Below, piece by piece: positions 11,854 to 18,006 of a DNA stretch of 21,018 nucleotides. The notes under the pieces were generated by a model. It was not told the origin of the DNA and did not search any database. It saw nothing but the letters and a program-made list of their open reading frames with translations. Numbering within the stretch: position 1 is the first letter of the stretch; each line of letters opens with the position of its first letter. The stretch comes from a virus, in the IMG/VR virus record IMGVR_UViG_3300043397_000074, positions 1 to 21,018 of that record. One strand, written 5' to 3'. The position numbers were made by a program, and so were the translations under genes.

Positions 11854-12371
11854 AGACCCTGGACGAGATGAGGGCGCGGTGCATCGTGGATGCCGTGACG
11901 CGCTGCTGGAACTGGCAAGGCGCGTGCAGCAAGCTCGGGCAGCCGCGCGTCTATGCCATCGACTACGAGCAGCGCACCATGCGCACGATGAACGGCCCCA
12001 AGGCGGCATGGATGCTGGCGCATGAACGGGCTCCGACGCCCGGGTATCTGGTGTTTCGCTCATGCCAGAACCCGAAATGCCTGAACCCGGTGCACCTGTC
12101 GCAGGCCAAGAACCTGCAGGAGATCGGGAAGCACATCCGGCGCTGCGGGGTGCGCAAGCCGCGCAGCGAGGCGCAGATTGCGTCGTCCAAGCTCATGGCG
12201 CGCATGTACTTGTGCAAGCACGTGAGCCCGACGCCGGATGACGTGGTGCAGGCCATCCGGGCATCTGATCCGGCGCTGTCGAATCACGCCGTTGCGGCGC
12301 TGCATGGCGTCAAGCACTGGACCGTGAGCCGAATCCGGCGCGGTGACCGCCACAGCGTGGGGGCTGCGTGA
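11850..12371 (+). CDS. HNH-like protein with C-terminal helix-turn-helix (173 aa)
   Basis: The core (residues 19-85) follows the HNH_3 / homing-endonuclease plan: CWNWQGACSKLGQPRVYAID, AAWMLAHERAPTPGY, then LVFRSCQNPKCLNPVHLSQA and a later helix NLQEIGKHIRR. The zinc/loop part C72-x4-C77-x-NP-x-HL is intact. The His expected two residues before the first Cys of that loop (H-x-C) is an Arg (FRSC), so nuclease activity may be lost or altered. Residues 125-165 form a helix-turn-helix (LSNHAVAALHGVKHWTVSRI) seen in homing-type enzymes. It could be a nicking/homing nuclease, a packaging-associated HNH or a pure DNA-binding derivative. Confidence 0.72.
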   Translation: MKTLDEMRARCIVDAVTRCWNWQGACSKLGQPRVYAIDYEQRTMRTMNGPKAAWMLAHERAPTPGYLVFRSCQNPKCLNPVHLSQAKNLQEIGKHIRRCGVRKPRSEAQIASSKLMARMYLCKHVSPTPDDVVQAIRASDPALSNHAVAALHGVKHWTVSRIRRGDRHSVGAA

Positions 12372-12847
12372 TGGGCGCCGCCAAGAAGCCGCGCAAGGCC
12401 TACAAGCCGCGCGCCGTGATGGTCAGCCCGCTGCCGTTCGGGTCCACGAACTACATGCTGCGCAGCATCGGCCTACGCATCCGCAGCGAGGTGGATGCAG
12501 TCATCAGCCATGATGCCAATCCGCAGCACATCGAGGCTCTATCCGCAGAGGTTGTTTCGCTGTATGCCGCCATCAGCATCGCACGCGAGCAGCCGCAACA
12601 CTGTCAGGTCGATGCCGCAGCGCTGGGCCAGGCTCATGATGAGGTGCAACGCATCGCCGCATCGCTGGCCAGCATCAAGCGGCGCCACGAGCAAACGGGC
12701 CGGATCGGCTGCAGCGGCGCAGAGCGCGCCGACATGCTGCAACTGGCGGATATCTACGAGCAGCTGCTGGTAGCGCTGCCGCGCCGCACATGGCACGATG
12801 CCTATGAGCGGGCCATCCGGCAGCCAAAAATGAGGGTCGCAGCATGA
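12371..12847 (+). CDS. Helical phage protein, unknown function (158 aa)
   Basis: The ATG at 12371 shares its A with the previous TGA (TGATG); a GTG at 12368 would add one residue. The N-terminus is basic (GAAKKPRKAYKPRAVMVSPL). The rest is mostly helical: IEALSAEVVSLYAAISIARE, AHDEVQRIAASLASIKRRHE and ADMLQLADIYEQLLVALPRR. The KPRKAYKPR opening is common in small phage proteins of the replication block. No function assigned. Confidence 0.75.
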   Translation: MGAAKKPRKAYKPRAVMVSPLPFGSTNYMLRSIGLRIRSEVDAVISHDANPQHIEALSAEVVSLYAAISIAREQPQHCQVDAAALGQAHDEVQRIAASLASIKRRHEQTGRIGCSGAERADMLQLADIYEQLLVALPRRTWHDAYERAIRQPKMRVAA

Positions 12848-13113
12848 GCGCCCCAGAAATCGTAACCCTCTCCAACGGCGACGCTGTGCCGGGCAATAGC
12901 CTGGTGTGGCTGGAGGAGTGCCGCGCCCGCCAGCGCCACGTCGACACGCTGATGCACATCGGCAACCGCCAGGCGCGGGCCGACTACATCACGCAGGTCG
13001 CCCACCGCGAGGGCCAGGAGAGCGCGCGCCGGCTGCGTGATCGGTTTGCGGCGGTGTGGGAGCAGCGGCGCGCTGCAGATGAGGCGCTGCGGCAAAAACA
13101 GGGGGCAGCATGA
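12844..13113 (+). CDS. Small helical phage protein (89 aa)
   Basis: Starts in an ATGA overlap. The N-terminus is polar (SAPEIVTLSNGDAVPGNS). Then comes an ECRARQRHVDTLMHIGNRQA segment with ARADYITQVAHREGQESARR and LRDRFAAVWEQRR, a long amphipathic helix rich in Arg. I recall the ECRAR-x-V-x-(2-3)-R-x-YI-x2-V-x2-R-G pattern from uncharacterised phage proteins. Probably cytoplasmic and perhaps DNA- or protein-binding. Coupled to the exported protein gene downstream. Confidence 0.72.
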   Translation: MSAPEIVTLSNGDAVPGNSLVWLEECRARQRHVDTLMHIGNRQARADYITQVAHREGQESARRLRDRFAAVWEQRRAADEALRQKQGAA

Positions 13114-13445
13114 TGCGCATGATCCAGATGATTGCCGCAGCATTGATAGCGGCGGCGCCGGGCGCCCAGGCTGCCGACTCATGGACAGGCGCCGACAAGG
13201 GCAAACACGCCGCTGCAGGCGCATGGGTTGCCGGCAGCGTGCTGCAGATGAGTGGTGATGCCCGCCTGGCCCTGTTTTCTGGCGCTGCTGCTGGCATCAG
13301 CAAGGAGCTGTCCGACATGGGCCAGCCCGGGCATGTGCCGTCGTACCGTGATGCAGCCGTGACTATTGCCGGTGCGCTCATCGCTGTGCATGCACCCGGC
13401 CTGATCATCACCCCCCTGTCGGTATCCTACCGGGTGGTTTGGTGA
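13110..13445 (+). CDS. Exported protein with signal peptide (111 aa)
   Basis: ATGA overlap sets the start at 13110 (a second ATG follows at once). Residues 1-22 are a signal peptide (MMRMIQMIAAALIAAAPGAQA, cleavage likely after AQA). The mature part begins ADSWTGADKGKHAAAGAWVA and has two further hydrophobic stretches (LALFSGAAAGISKEL, VTIAGALIAVHAPGLIITPL), so it may be an inner-membrane or periplasmic protein. The DKGKH-x-(4)-G pattern recalls YfiM-like small outer-envelope proteins, but this is weak. Its position among replication and recombination genes is odd for an envelope protein. Confidence 0.7.
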   Translation: MMRMIQMIAAALIAAAPGAQAADSWTGADKGKHAAAGAWVAGSVLQMSGDARLALFSGAAAGISKELSDMGQPGHVPSYRDAAVTIAGALIAVHAPGLIITPLSVSYRVVW

Positions 13446-13795
13446 TGGTTGTCCTGGTGCTGCCATACCCACCAACGGCCAATACCATCTGGCGCAGGGT
13501 GGGCGGCATGACGCTACTGAGTGCCAAGGCCCGCGCCTACCGGGCCAGTGTCGCATCAGCGTTGATCGGCCAAGGTGTGCCCGCCATGGCTGGCCGCCTG
13601 TCCGTGCGGATCGAGGTGCATGCGCCCGATAGGCGTGCTCGCGACCTGGACAACATCCCCAAAGCGGCGCTCGACGCCCTTACGCATGCCGGCATGTGGC
13701 GCGACGACAGCCAGATCGACGACCTACGGATCACACGGTGCAACACCATCACTGGTGGCGCGCTGCGGGTCTACGTGGAGGAGCTGCCGGGCTGA
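13445..13795 (+). CDS. rusA: RusA-family Holliday junction resolvase (116 aa)
   Basis: It cuts four-way DNA junctions during phage recombination or before packaging. The ATG at 13445 shares its A with the previous TGA; TTG/GTG codons a little upstream are less likely. The family start LPYPPTANTIWR (6-17) is present, then AKARAYRASV. The catalytic block is RDLDNIPKAALDAL with D67, D69 and K73, and later D88 in WRDDSQIDDL. The spacing of these four (0, 2, 6, 21) equals that of D70, D72, K76 and D91 in E. coli RusA. Length is normal. Confidence 0.95.
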   Translation: MVVLVLPYPPTANTIWRRVGGMTLLSAKARAYRASVASALIGQGVPAMAGRLSVRIEVHAPDRRARDLDNIPKAALDALTHAGMWRDDSQIDDLRITRCNTITGGALRVYVEELPG

Positions 13796-13921
13796 TTCGC
13801 CCATCGGCTGCTATGTTGCGATGTGTAAATGGCGCACAAATACCTTGACCTGGCAGAGTTAAAGGCGTGCATTTACACCCATGGACAGAGCGGTTCTGTT
13901 CAGCAACTAAAGGGGATCGAA
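13796..13921 (+). other. 126-base leader with possible promoter
   Basis: This is the only gap of more than 100 bases inside the 9804-16036 block. It holds a -35-like TTGACC (13845-13850), a 17-base spacer and a poor -10 TGCATT (13868-13873). The frame of the next gene is open through it from an ATG at 13829, which has no ribosome site. I cannot decide between a weak promoter and a longer N-terminus. Confidence 0.3.
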
Positions 13922-14353
13922 ATGGCCTGGAACACACTGACATACGCCTGCGGCCACACCGAGCAGGTGCAGCTCTACGGCCACCACTCTGGCCGTGAGC
14001 GCACCATCGCCGCCGCCCTGGGCCACGACTGCCCAGCGTGCCGCGCCGCCAAGGCGCAAGCTGCCGCCGCTGAATCCGGGCTGGTCGCCCTGACCGGCTC
14101 CGACAAGCAAATCGGCTGGGCCGGAGAAATCCGCGCCCGCCTGATCCTGGCGGTCGACGCCATGATCGCCAAGGCACATGCAAACTTCGCGGCCCTGCCG
14201 GCCGAAAAGCAGCCGGCCATGGCCGCGCAGCTTGCCGGCCTCGAAGCTGCGGCCAAGAAGGCCAAGAGCCAGGCCCGCGCCGGCTGGTGGATCGACCAAA
14301 AAAACCATGATGGCCGCACCCTACTGCTGGCCATCGTGGCTGGCCAAGCCTAA
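13922..14353 (+). CDS. Zinc-finger-like N-terminus, helical C-terminus protein (143 aa)
   Basis: The start at 13922 is preceded by GGGGA. The product opens MAWNTLTYACGHTEQVQLYG and HHSGRERTIAAALGHDCPAC, a C-x-H-x(n)-C-x2-C arrangement likely to bind one zinc. I know the TYACGHT-x(5)-YG-x(4)-RE..CP-x-C pattern from accessory proteins of phages and plasmids, function unknown. A segment ALTGSDKQIGWAGEIRARLI and an Ala/Lys-rich helix follow; the end is WWIDQKNHDGRTLLLAIV. The frame is open 31 codons further upstream (13829), so a longer form is possible. Confidence 0.75.
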   Translation: MAWNTLTYACGHTEQVQLYGHHSGRERTIAAALGHDCPACRAAKAQAAAAESGLVALTGSDKQIGWAGEIRARLILAVDAMIAKAHANFAALPAEKQPAMAAQLAGLEAAAKKAKSQARAGWWIDQKNHDGRTLLLAIVAGQA

Positions 14354-14366
14354 TCAGGAGGTGCGA

Positions 14367-14540
14367 GTGATAGCGCCGAAACAACCAAAGCGCCCGGCGG
14401 GCCGGCCACCACTCCCCGCAGACGCCAGGCGCACCGGGCGCCTGCCGTTCCGCGTGTTGCCGGATGTCGCGGAAAAGGCGAAGCGCCTGGGGCGCGCTTG
14501 GGTCGAGAAGATAATCAGAGAGGCGGCAGAAAATGGCTGA
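14367..14540 (+). CDS. Small ribbon-helix-helix-like regulator (57 aa)
   Basis: GTG start at 14367 with a near-perfect AGGAGG (14356-14361) five bases away. The product is basic: IAPKQPKRPAGRPPLPADAR, then RTGRLPFRVLPDVAEKAKRL and GRAWVEKIIREAAENG. A basic N-arm, a short beta-like strand (GRLPFRVL) and two helices fit an Arc/CopG-type DNA-binding protein. It is the first of three small DNA-binding candidates before the terminase genes. Function inferred only from shape. Confidence 0.65.
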   Translation: MIAPKQPKRPAGRPPLPADARRTGRLPFRVLPDVAEKAKRLGRAWVEKIIREAAENG

Positions 14541-14598
14541 CATCTTCAAGCCGCGCAACGTGGCAGGCGTGAAGCAGGCGCTGGAAGGGATATTGTGA
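14533..14598 (+). CDS. Microprotein coupled between two regulators (21 aa)
   Basis: The ATG at 14533 overlaps the end of the RHH-like gene by eight bases, and the TGA overlaps the GTG of the next gene as GTGA. The peptide reads MADIFKPRNVAGVKQALEGI plus L, amphipathic and protein-like. A GAGAGG run lies about ten bases upstream of the ATG. It could be a real microprotein or a translational relay that carries ribosomes to the next start. Confidence 0.45.
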   Translation: MADIFKPRNVAGVKQALEGIL

Positions 14599-14864
14599 AG
14601 TCCGGCAGCTTCGTCGTATTCAGCCGGCGCGTGGTGCTGGTGAATGAAAACGGCCATGTGATCGGCGAGGATCATCACCGGGCCAAGCTGAGCAATGCGC
14701 AGGTGGAGGATCTGCTGTCGATGCGTGACCAGGGCGTGAAGTACGTTGACATTGCGAAGGCCTTCGGCATCAGCAAGACGGCCGTGGCCTACATCGTGAC
14801 GTTCAGGCGCCGGGCGCAGACAGCAATGGGGCAGAAGACGTTGGTGAAGAAGGTGAGGGCCTGA
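14595..14864 (+). CDS. Helix-turn-helix phage protein (89 aa)
   Basis: GTG at 14595 with GAAGGGA upstream. Residues 1-30 form a beta-rich start (GSFVVFSRRVVLVNENGHV). Then comes EDHHRAKLSNAQVEDLLSM with a helix-turn-helix at about residues 46-70: RDQGVKYVDIAKAFGISKTA, VAYIVTFRRRAQT. HHRAKL-x-(5)-V-x2-LL-x-MR followed by such a helix pair is a pattern I recall in phage DNA-binding proteins of unknown target. Basic C-terminus. It may regulate the late-gene switch given its place just before the packaging genes. Confidence 0.75.
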   Translation: MKSGSFVVFSRRVVLVNENGHVIGEDHHRAKLSNAQVEDLLSMRDQGVKYVDIAKAFGISKTAVAYIVTFRRRAQTAMGQKTLVKKVRA

Positions 14865-15094
14865 TGATGGGGTGGGGAGATGAGCGAGGATTCACGCCTA
14901 TCCGCGTGAGACTGGAAATCCCGAAGGGCTGCGTAATGCCAGCCGGCGATTACGTTGGCTACGCAGGATGCGCCGGAGACTTGATTTGCCCAGCCGGGAC
15001 CGGCGGTGCATGGGTCGCCTTTGATGGTTGCGGAAAACATCAGTACATTGGCTGCCCGATCCATTTTCTGCAGCGTATCGATGGGGGTGGGTGA
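14864..15094 (+). CDS. Small Gly/Cys-rich protein (76 aa)
   Basis: The ATG at 14864 shares its A with the previous stop (TGATG); a second ATG follows directly. The product is rich in Gly and Cys with several beta-like stretches: GFTPIRVRLEIPKGCVMPAG, DYVGYAGCAGDLICPAG, AWVAFDGCGKHQYIGCPIHF. Five Cys suggest a metal site or disulphides. No family recognised. Its TGA shares the A of the next ATG. Confidence 0.6.
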   Translation: MMGWGDERGFTPIRVRLEIPKGCVMPAGDYVGYAGCAGDLICPAGTGGAWVAFDGCGKHQYIGCPIHFLQRIDGGG

Positions 15095-15648
15095 TGGCTC
15101 GGCCGGCTAAGCTCAGCCCGATGCAGCGCGAGGAGGTGTCGCGCCGGCTCGCAGCTGGGGAGGGCGTCCGCGCACTGGCGAGAGAGTACGGCGTCGGGCC
15201 GGCGACCATCATGCGGGTGAGTGTTGCGGAACAACCGGAACAAGTCCGCGCTGTTGCGAAACAGGTTGCGGACGCTCAGACAGCCCTGGCCGCCCTGCCG
15301 GTCCAGCAGCAGTACATGGCCGTCAGCCTGGCCGAGCGTTTGCGCAACATCAGCCAGAGCCTGGCCAGCGCGGCAGAACTGGGCAGCGCCACAGCGCACC
15401 GGCTGCATGCGCTCGCTAACAGTGAGGTGGCCAAGGTGGACGACGCTGAGCCCATGGCATCGCTCGACAGCCTGCGAAACGTCGGCGTGCTGACCAAGCT
15501 CGCCAACGAGTCCAGCCACATCGCGCTGAACCTGCTGGCGTCGAACAAGGAGCGCGTGAAAGCCATGGACGACCCCGGAGAGCAGGCGCTGAGCCTGGCC
15601 GTCTCTTTCGCAGCCCCAACAACCACGAGGAACACCACCGATGCGTGA
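15094..15648 (+). CDS. Putative small terminase subunit (184 aa)
   Basis: The ATG at 15094 shares its A with the preceding stop; the longer frame to 15028 overlaps another gene and is rejected. Residues 1-45 are a recombinase-type helix-turn-helix (LSPMQREEVSRRLAAGEGVR, ALAREYGVGPATIMRV). The rest is helical (AVAKQVADAQTALAALPVQQ, VSLAERLRNISQSLASAAEL, VLTKLANESSHIALNLLAS), suited to forming a ring. An HTH followed by an oligomerising helix bundle, one gene away from the large terminase, fits a small terminase that recognises the packaging site. No sequence family recognised with certainty. Confidence 0.65.
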   Translation: MARPAKLSPMQREEVSRRLAAGEGVRALAREYGVGPATIMRVSVAEQPEQVRAVAKQVADAQTALAALPVQQQYMAVSLAERLRNISQSLASAAELGSATAHRLHALANSEVAKVDDAEPMASLDSLRNVGVLTKLANESSHIALNLLASNKERVKAMDDPGEQALSLAVSFAAPTTTRNTTDA

Positions 15649-16036
15649 CGACACCCAGGCAGCAGTACATGCCGCCGCGCTGGATGACCTGCTGGCCCGC
15701 TGGCACACATGGCAGGCCGATTACACGCCTGTCAGGGGGCACAAGGGCCGCGCGCTGGTCTGCGGCGACTACAACGCCGGGCGGCACTACGACGCGGACA
15801 ACGGCGTGGAGGATGACGCCATCGAGCGGCGCACCATGCAGGCGGTCGACTACCACGTTGCCACCCTGCCCGATCAGGAGCGCATCGCCATCTGCATGGA
15901 GGCGCGCAACCTGGCCAGCGGCTGCGCGCTGTGGCGCTCGCCACGCCTGCCGGCCGACCCGGCGCAGCGCGCTGTGATCGTGGCGACCGCCCGCGCGTTG
16001 CTCACATGCAAGCTGTTGCAGGCCGGCGTGATGTAG
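15641..16036 (+). CDS. Q-like phage protein before the late genes (131 aa)
   Basis: Starts eight bases before the small terminase stop. Landmarks are ALDDLLARWHTWQADYTPVR, ALVCGDYNAGRHYDADNGVE, RTMQAVDYHVATLPDQERIA and ICMEARNLASGCALWRSPRL. The LL-x-RWH-x-W opening, a central D-x-D-N-G and an (ARNL...RLPADP) helix pair recur in phages at the end of the early-gene block. Layout resembles Phage_antitermQ proteins, and the promoter and hairpin just downstream copy lambda Q-pR'-tR'. I therefore suspect a late antiterminator, but sequence identity to Q is not evident. Confidence 0.6.
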   Translation: MRDDTQAAVHAAALDDLLARWHTWQADYTPVRGHKGRALVCGDYNAGRHYDADNGVEDDAIERRTMQAVDYHVATLPDQERIAICMEARNLASGCALWRSPRLPADPAQRAVIVATARALLTCKLLQAGVM

Positions 16037-16045
16037 GGGCATAAT
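16016..16045 (+). promoter_or_regulatory. Candidate late promoter (pR'-like)
   Basis: TTGCAG (16016-16021), an 18-base spacer and CATAAT (16040-16045, 5 of 6) end nine bases after the Q-like gene. Transcription would start near 16052, run 35-65 bases and meet the hairpin at 16087-16118. Confidence 0.5.
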
Positions 16046-16086
16046 CCTTCCGTCGCCCCCGGCGTGGGCGAAAGAAACACGCCAAA

Positions 16087-16118
16087 GAAGCCCGCCAGGC
16101 GCAAGCCGCGCGGGCTTC
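16087..16118 (+). terminator. Hairpin in late leader (tR'-like)
   Basis: GAAGCCCGC (16087-16095) pairs perfectly with GCGGGCTTC (16110-16118) around a 14-base loop. The following bases are only partly T-rich (GTCGTTT), so it would end transcription partly, as expected for a site overridden by an antiterminator. On the other strand the stem runs into CTTCTTTGG. Confidence 0.6.
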
Positions 16119-16130
16119 GTCGTTTCCGCG

Positions 16131-17420
16131 ATGCCTGAGCAGCAAGTAACCCTCCCGGCGGCCCTTCAGCCGCTGTTCGCTCCGGCCCGGTACAAGTTCG
16201 TGCGCGGTGGTCGGGGCTCTGGCAAGTCCTGGGGCGTCTCCCGCGCGCTGCTCGTGCAAGCCGCCAGCACCCCGCACCGCGTGCTGTGCGCGCGGGAGGT
16301 GCAGGTGAGCATCAAGCAATCGGTCTACCAACTGTTGTGCGACCAGATCGAGGCGCTTGGCCTGGGGGCGTTCTTCGAGGTCATGGCCAAAGAGATCCGG
16401 GGCCGCAACGGCTCGACGTTCTCGTTCCGCGGCTTGTCCGACCTGACGGCCGACAGCATCAAGTCCTTCGAGGGCTGCACCCGCGTGTGGCTGGAGGAGG
16501 CGCAGACGATCAGCGCCCGCTCATGGCACATCCTGGCGCCGACCATCCGCGCGCCCGGCTCTGAGATCTGGGCGACCTACAACCCAGAGCTGGAGACCGA
16601 CGAGACGCACCAGCGCGCCGTCGTGCGCCCGCACCCGGATACGATCAGCCTCATCTGCAACTGGCGCGACAACCCGTGGTTCCCGCCCGAGCTGGAGAGC
16701 GAGCGCCTGCACGCCCTGGCGACGATGCAGGCCGAGGAGTATCAGCATGTGTGGGGCGGCCAGTGCCGGCCCGCCGTCGAGGGCGCCATCTACGCGGGTG
16801 AGATCGCCAAGGTGGAGGCGGAGGGGCGCATCACGCGCGTGCCGCACGATGAGCTGCTCAAGACGCACGCCGTGTGGGATCTTGGGTGGAATGACGCGAT
16901 GTCCATTATCTGCGTGCAGCGCGCCGCGTCTGAGCTGCGGGTAATCGACTACATCGAGGATAGCCACCGCACGCTGCCCGACTACGTGCGCGAGCTGCAG
17001 GCCAAGCCCTACAACTGGGGTAACGACTACCTGCCACACGACGGCTACGCCAAGCGCCACCAGACAGGCAAGGCGGACAACGAGGTGATGGAGTCGCTGG
17101 GCCGCTCGCCGCTCATGACGCCGAACACCGAGGTAGAACAGGGCATACGCACCGCGCGCCTCGTTTTCCCGCGCGTGTGGTTCAACGACACGCCGGCTGT
17201 GCGCCGGCTGCTGGAGTGCCTCAAGCGATACCGGCGCAACGTCAGCAACAGCACCGGGGAGCCAGGCGCGCCGAGACACGACGAGTTCAGCCACGGCGCC
17301 GACGCATTTCGCTACTTGGCGCTCGTGGCCGACGAACTGACCAACACCGTGCGCAGCAGCGCACCCCGCCGGACTGCGCGCGAGATCGCCGCAGCCGGTG
17401 CAACCGCCTGGATGGGCTGA
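16131..17420 (+). CDS. Terminase large subunit (429 aa)
   Basis: This is the ATP-driven DNA packaging motor and headful/ends nuclease. The ATPase shows Walker A GGRGSGKS (26-33), Walker B RVWLEEA (118-124, Glu as catalytic carboxylate) and the coupling motif ATYNPE (148-153). The nuclease domain begins at HAVWDLGWNDAMS (246-258, with D250 and D255), continues at LPHDGYAKR (D304) and ends with the acidic cluster HDEFSHGADAFRYLAL (383-398), an RNase-H-like arrangement. The pattern fits the Terminase_3/PBSX-Sf6 group of large subunits. The ATG at 16131 lacks a clear ribosome site, but homology begins near it. Confidence 0.96.
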   Translation: MPEQQVTLPAALQPLFAPARYKFVRGGRGSGKSWGVSRALLVQAASTPHRVLCAREVQVSIKQSVYQLLCDQIEALGLGAFFEVMAKEIRGRNGSTFSFRGLSDLTADSIKSFEGCTRVWLEEAQTISARSWHILAPTIRAPGSEIWATYNPELETDETHQRAVVRPHPDTISLICNWRDNPWFPPELESERLHALATMQAEEYQHVWGGQCRPAVEGAIYAGEIAKVEAEGRITRVPHDELLKTHAVWDLGWNDAMSIICVQRAASELRVIDYIEDSHRTLPDYVRELQAKPYNWGNDYLPHDGYAKRHQTGKADNEVMESLGRSPLMTPNTEVEQGIRTARLVFPRVWFNDTPAVRRLLECLKRYRRNVSNSTGEPGAPRHDEFSHGADAFRYLALVADELTNTVRSSAPRRTAREIAAAGATAWMG

Positions 17421-17797
17421 TGGACACAGGACCCCGCACCTCCGGCCACGCCGCGTGCCGCGTGCGTCAGACCAATGCCGTTCCGGCCAGCATGCGCGCG
17501 GGCATCCGCGAGGTGTGCAGCGTCGAGGTGCCTGCCGAGCACCAGGGCCAGGGCCACGCCACTGCGCTGCTGCACAAGGTGTGCAGCGAGGCTGACAAGG
17601 CCGGCATCGTGCTGGTGCTGTGGCCGCAGCCCTGGGGCGACAACATCGCGCTGAGCCGGGAGCAGCTGGTCGACTGGTACGCGCGCCGCTTCGGCTTTCA
17701 GGCCATCCAGCCAGAGCCGCTGCTCATGGCGCGCATGCCGGGCGCCACGCCGCGCCTGCTGCGCCTGAATCCGACCATTGAGGCCTTGCACGCATGA
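17420..17797 (+). CDS. GNAT-family N-acetyltransferase (125 aa)
   Basis: The ATG shares its A with the terminase stop (TGATG), so the two are translated together. Motif A of the GNAT fold is CSVEVPAEHQGQGHATALLH (33-52), with the acetyl-CoA loop QGQGHA (42-47), then CSEADKAGIVLVLWPQP and a C-terminal motif B-like VDWYARRFGFQ. Typical GNATs are 140-160 residues; this is short by some N-terminal strands. It may modify a phage or host protein or a small molecule; the target is unknown. Small GNATs between terminase and portal are known from other phages. Confidence 0.85.
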   Translation: MDTGPRTSGHAACRVRQTNAVPASMRAGIREVCSVEVPAEHQGQGHATALLHKVCSEADKAGIVLVLWPQPWGDNIALSREQLVDWYARRFGFQAIQPEPLLMARMPGATPRLLRLNPTIEALHA

Positions 17798-18006
17798 GAA
17801 CGCTTACTCACGGGGAGATCATCCCGGTCGGCATATCGCGGCTGCCATGGAACATGGGAATAGCGGTTCGCGTTCCATGCTGGGTTTGGTACTCGACGCG
17901 CTATGACGTAATGCGCGCCGAGTATGTTCGCGGTTGGCATGTTTGGTGGGCTGTGATTAGGGTTGCAGTCGGGTGCACAGACCTTGGGGTTCAGGGGGTA
18001 AAATGA
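17794..18006 (+). CDS. Small aromatic-rich protein (70 aa)
   Basis: ATGA overlaps on both sides (GNAT stop and portal start) fix the ends. The product is RTLTHGEIIPVGISRLPWNM, then GIAVRVPCWVWYSTRYDVMR, AEYVRGWHVWWAVIRVAVG and CTDLGVQGVK: rich in Trp, Tyr and Val, with one moderately hydrophobic stretch (WHVWWAVIRVAVG). Codon use is less GC-rich than its neighbours, suggesting late insertion between terminase and portal. No function assigned. Confidence 0.65.
   Translation: MRTLTHGEIIPVGISRLPWNMGIAVRVPCWVWYSTRYDVMRAEYVRGWHVWWAVIRVAVGCTDLGVQGVK

Noticed and set aside
10632-12023. 463-codon minus-strand frame across the replication genes
   Set aside because: Antisense shadow of several well-supported coupled genes; no recognisable domains.
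15414-15420. CGCTAAC word as an attC core
   Set aside because: First base does not fit RYYYAAC and it lies inside the well-supported putative small terminase gene with no hairpin.
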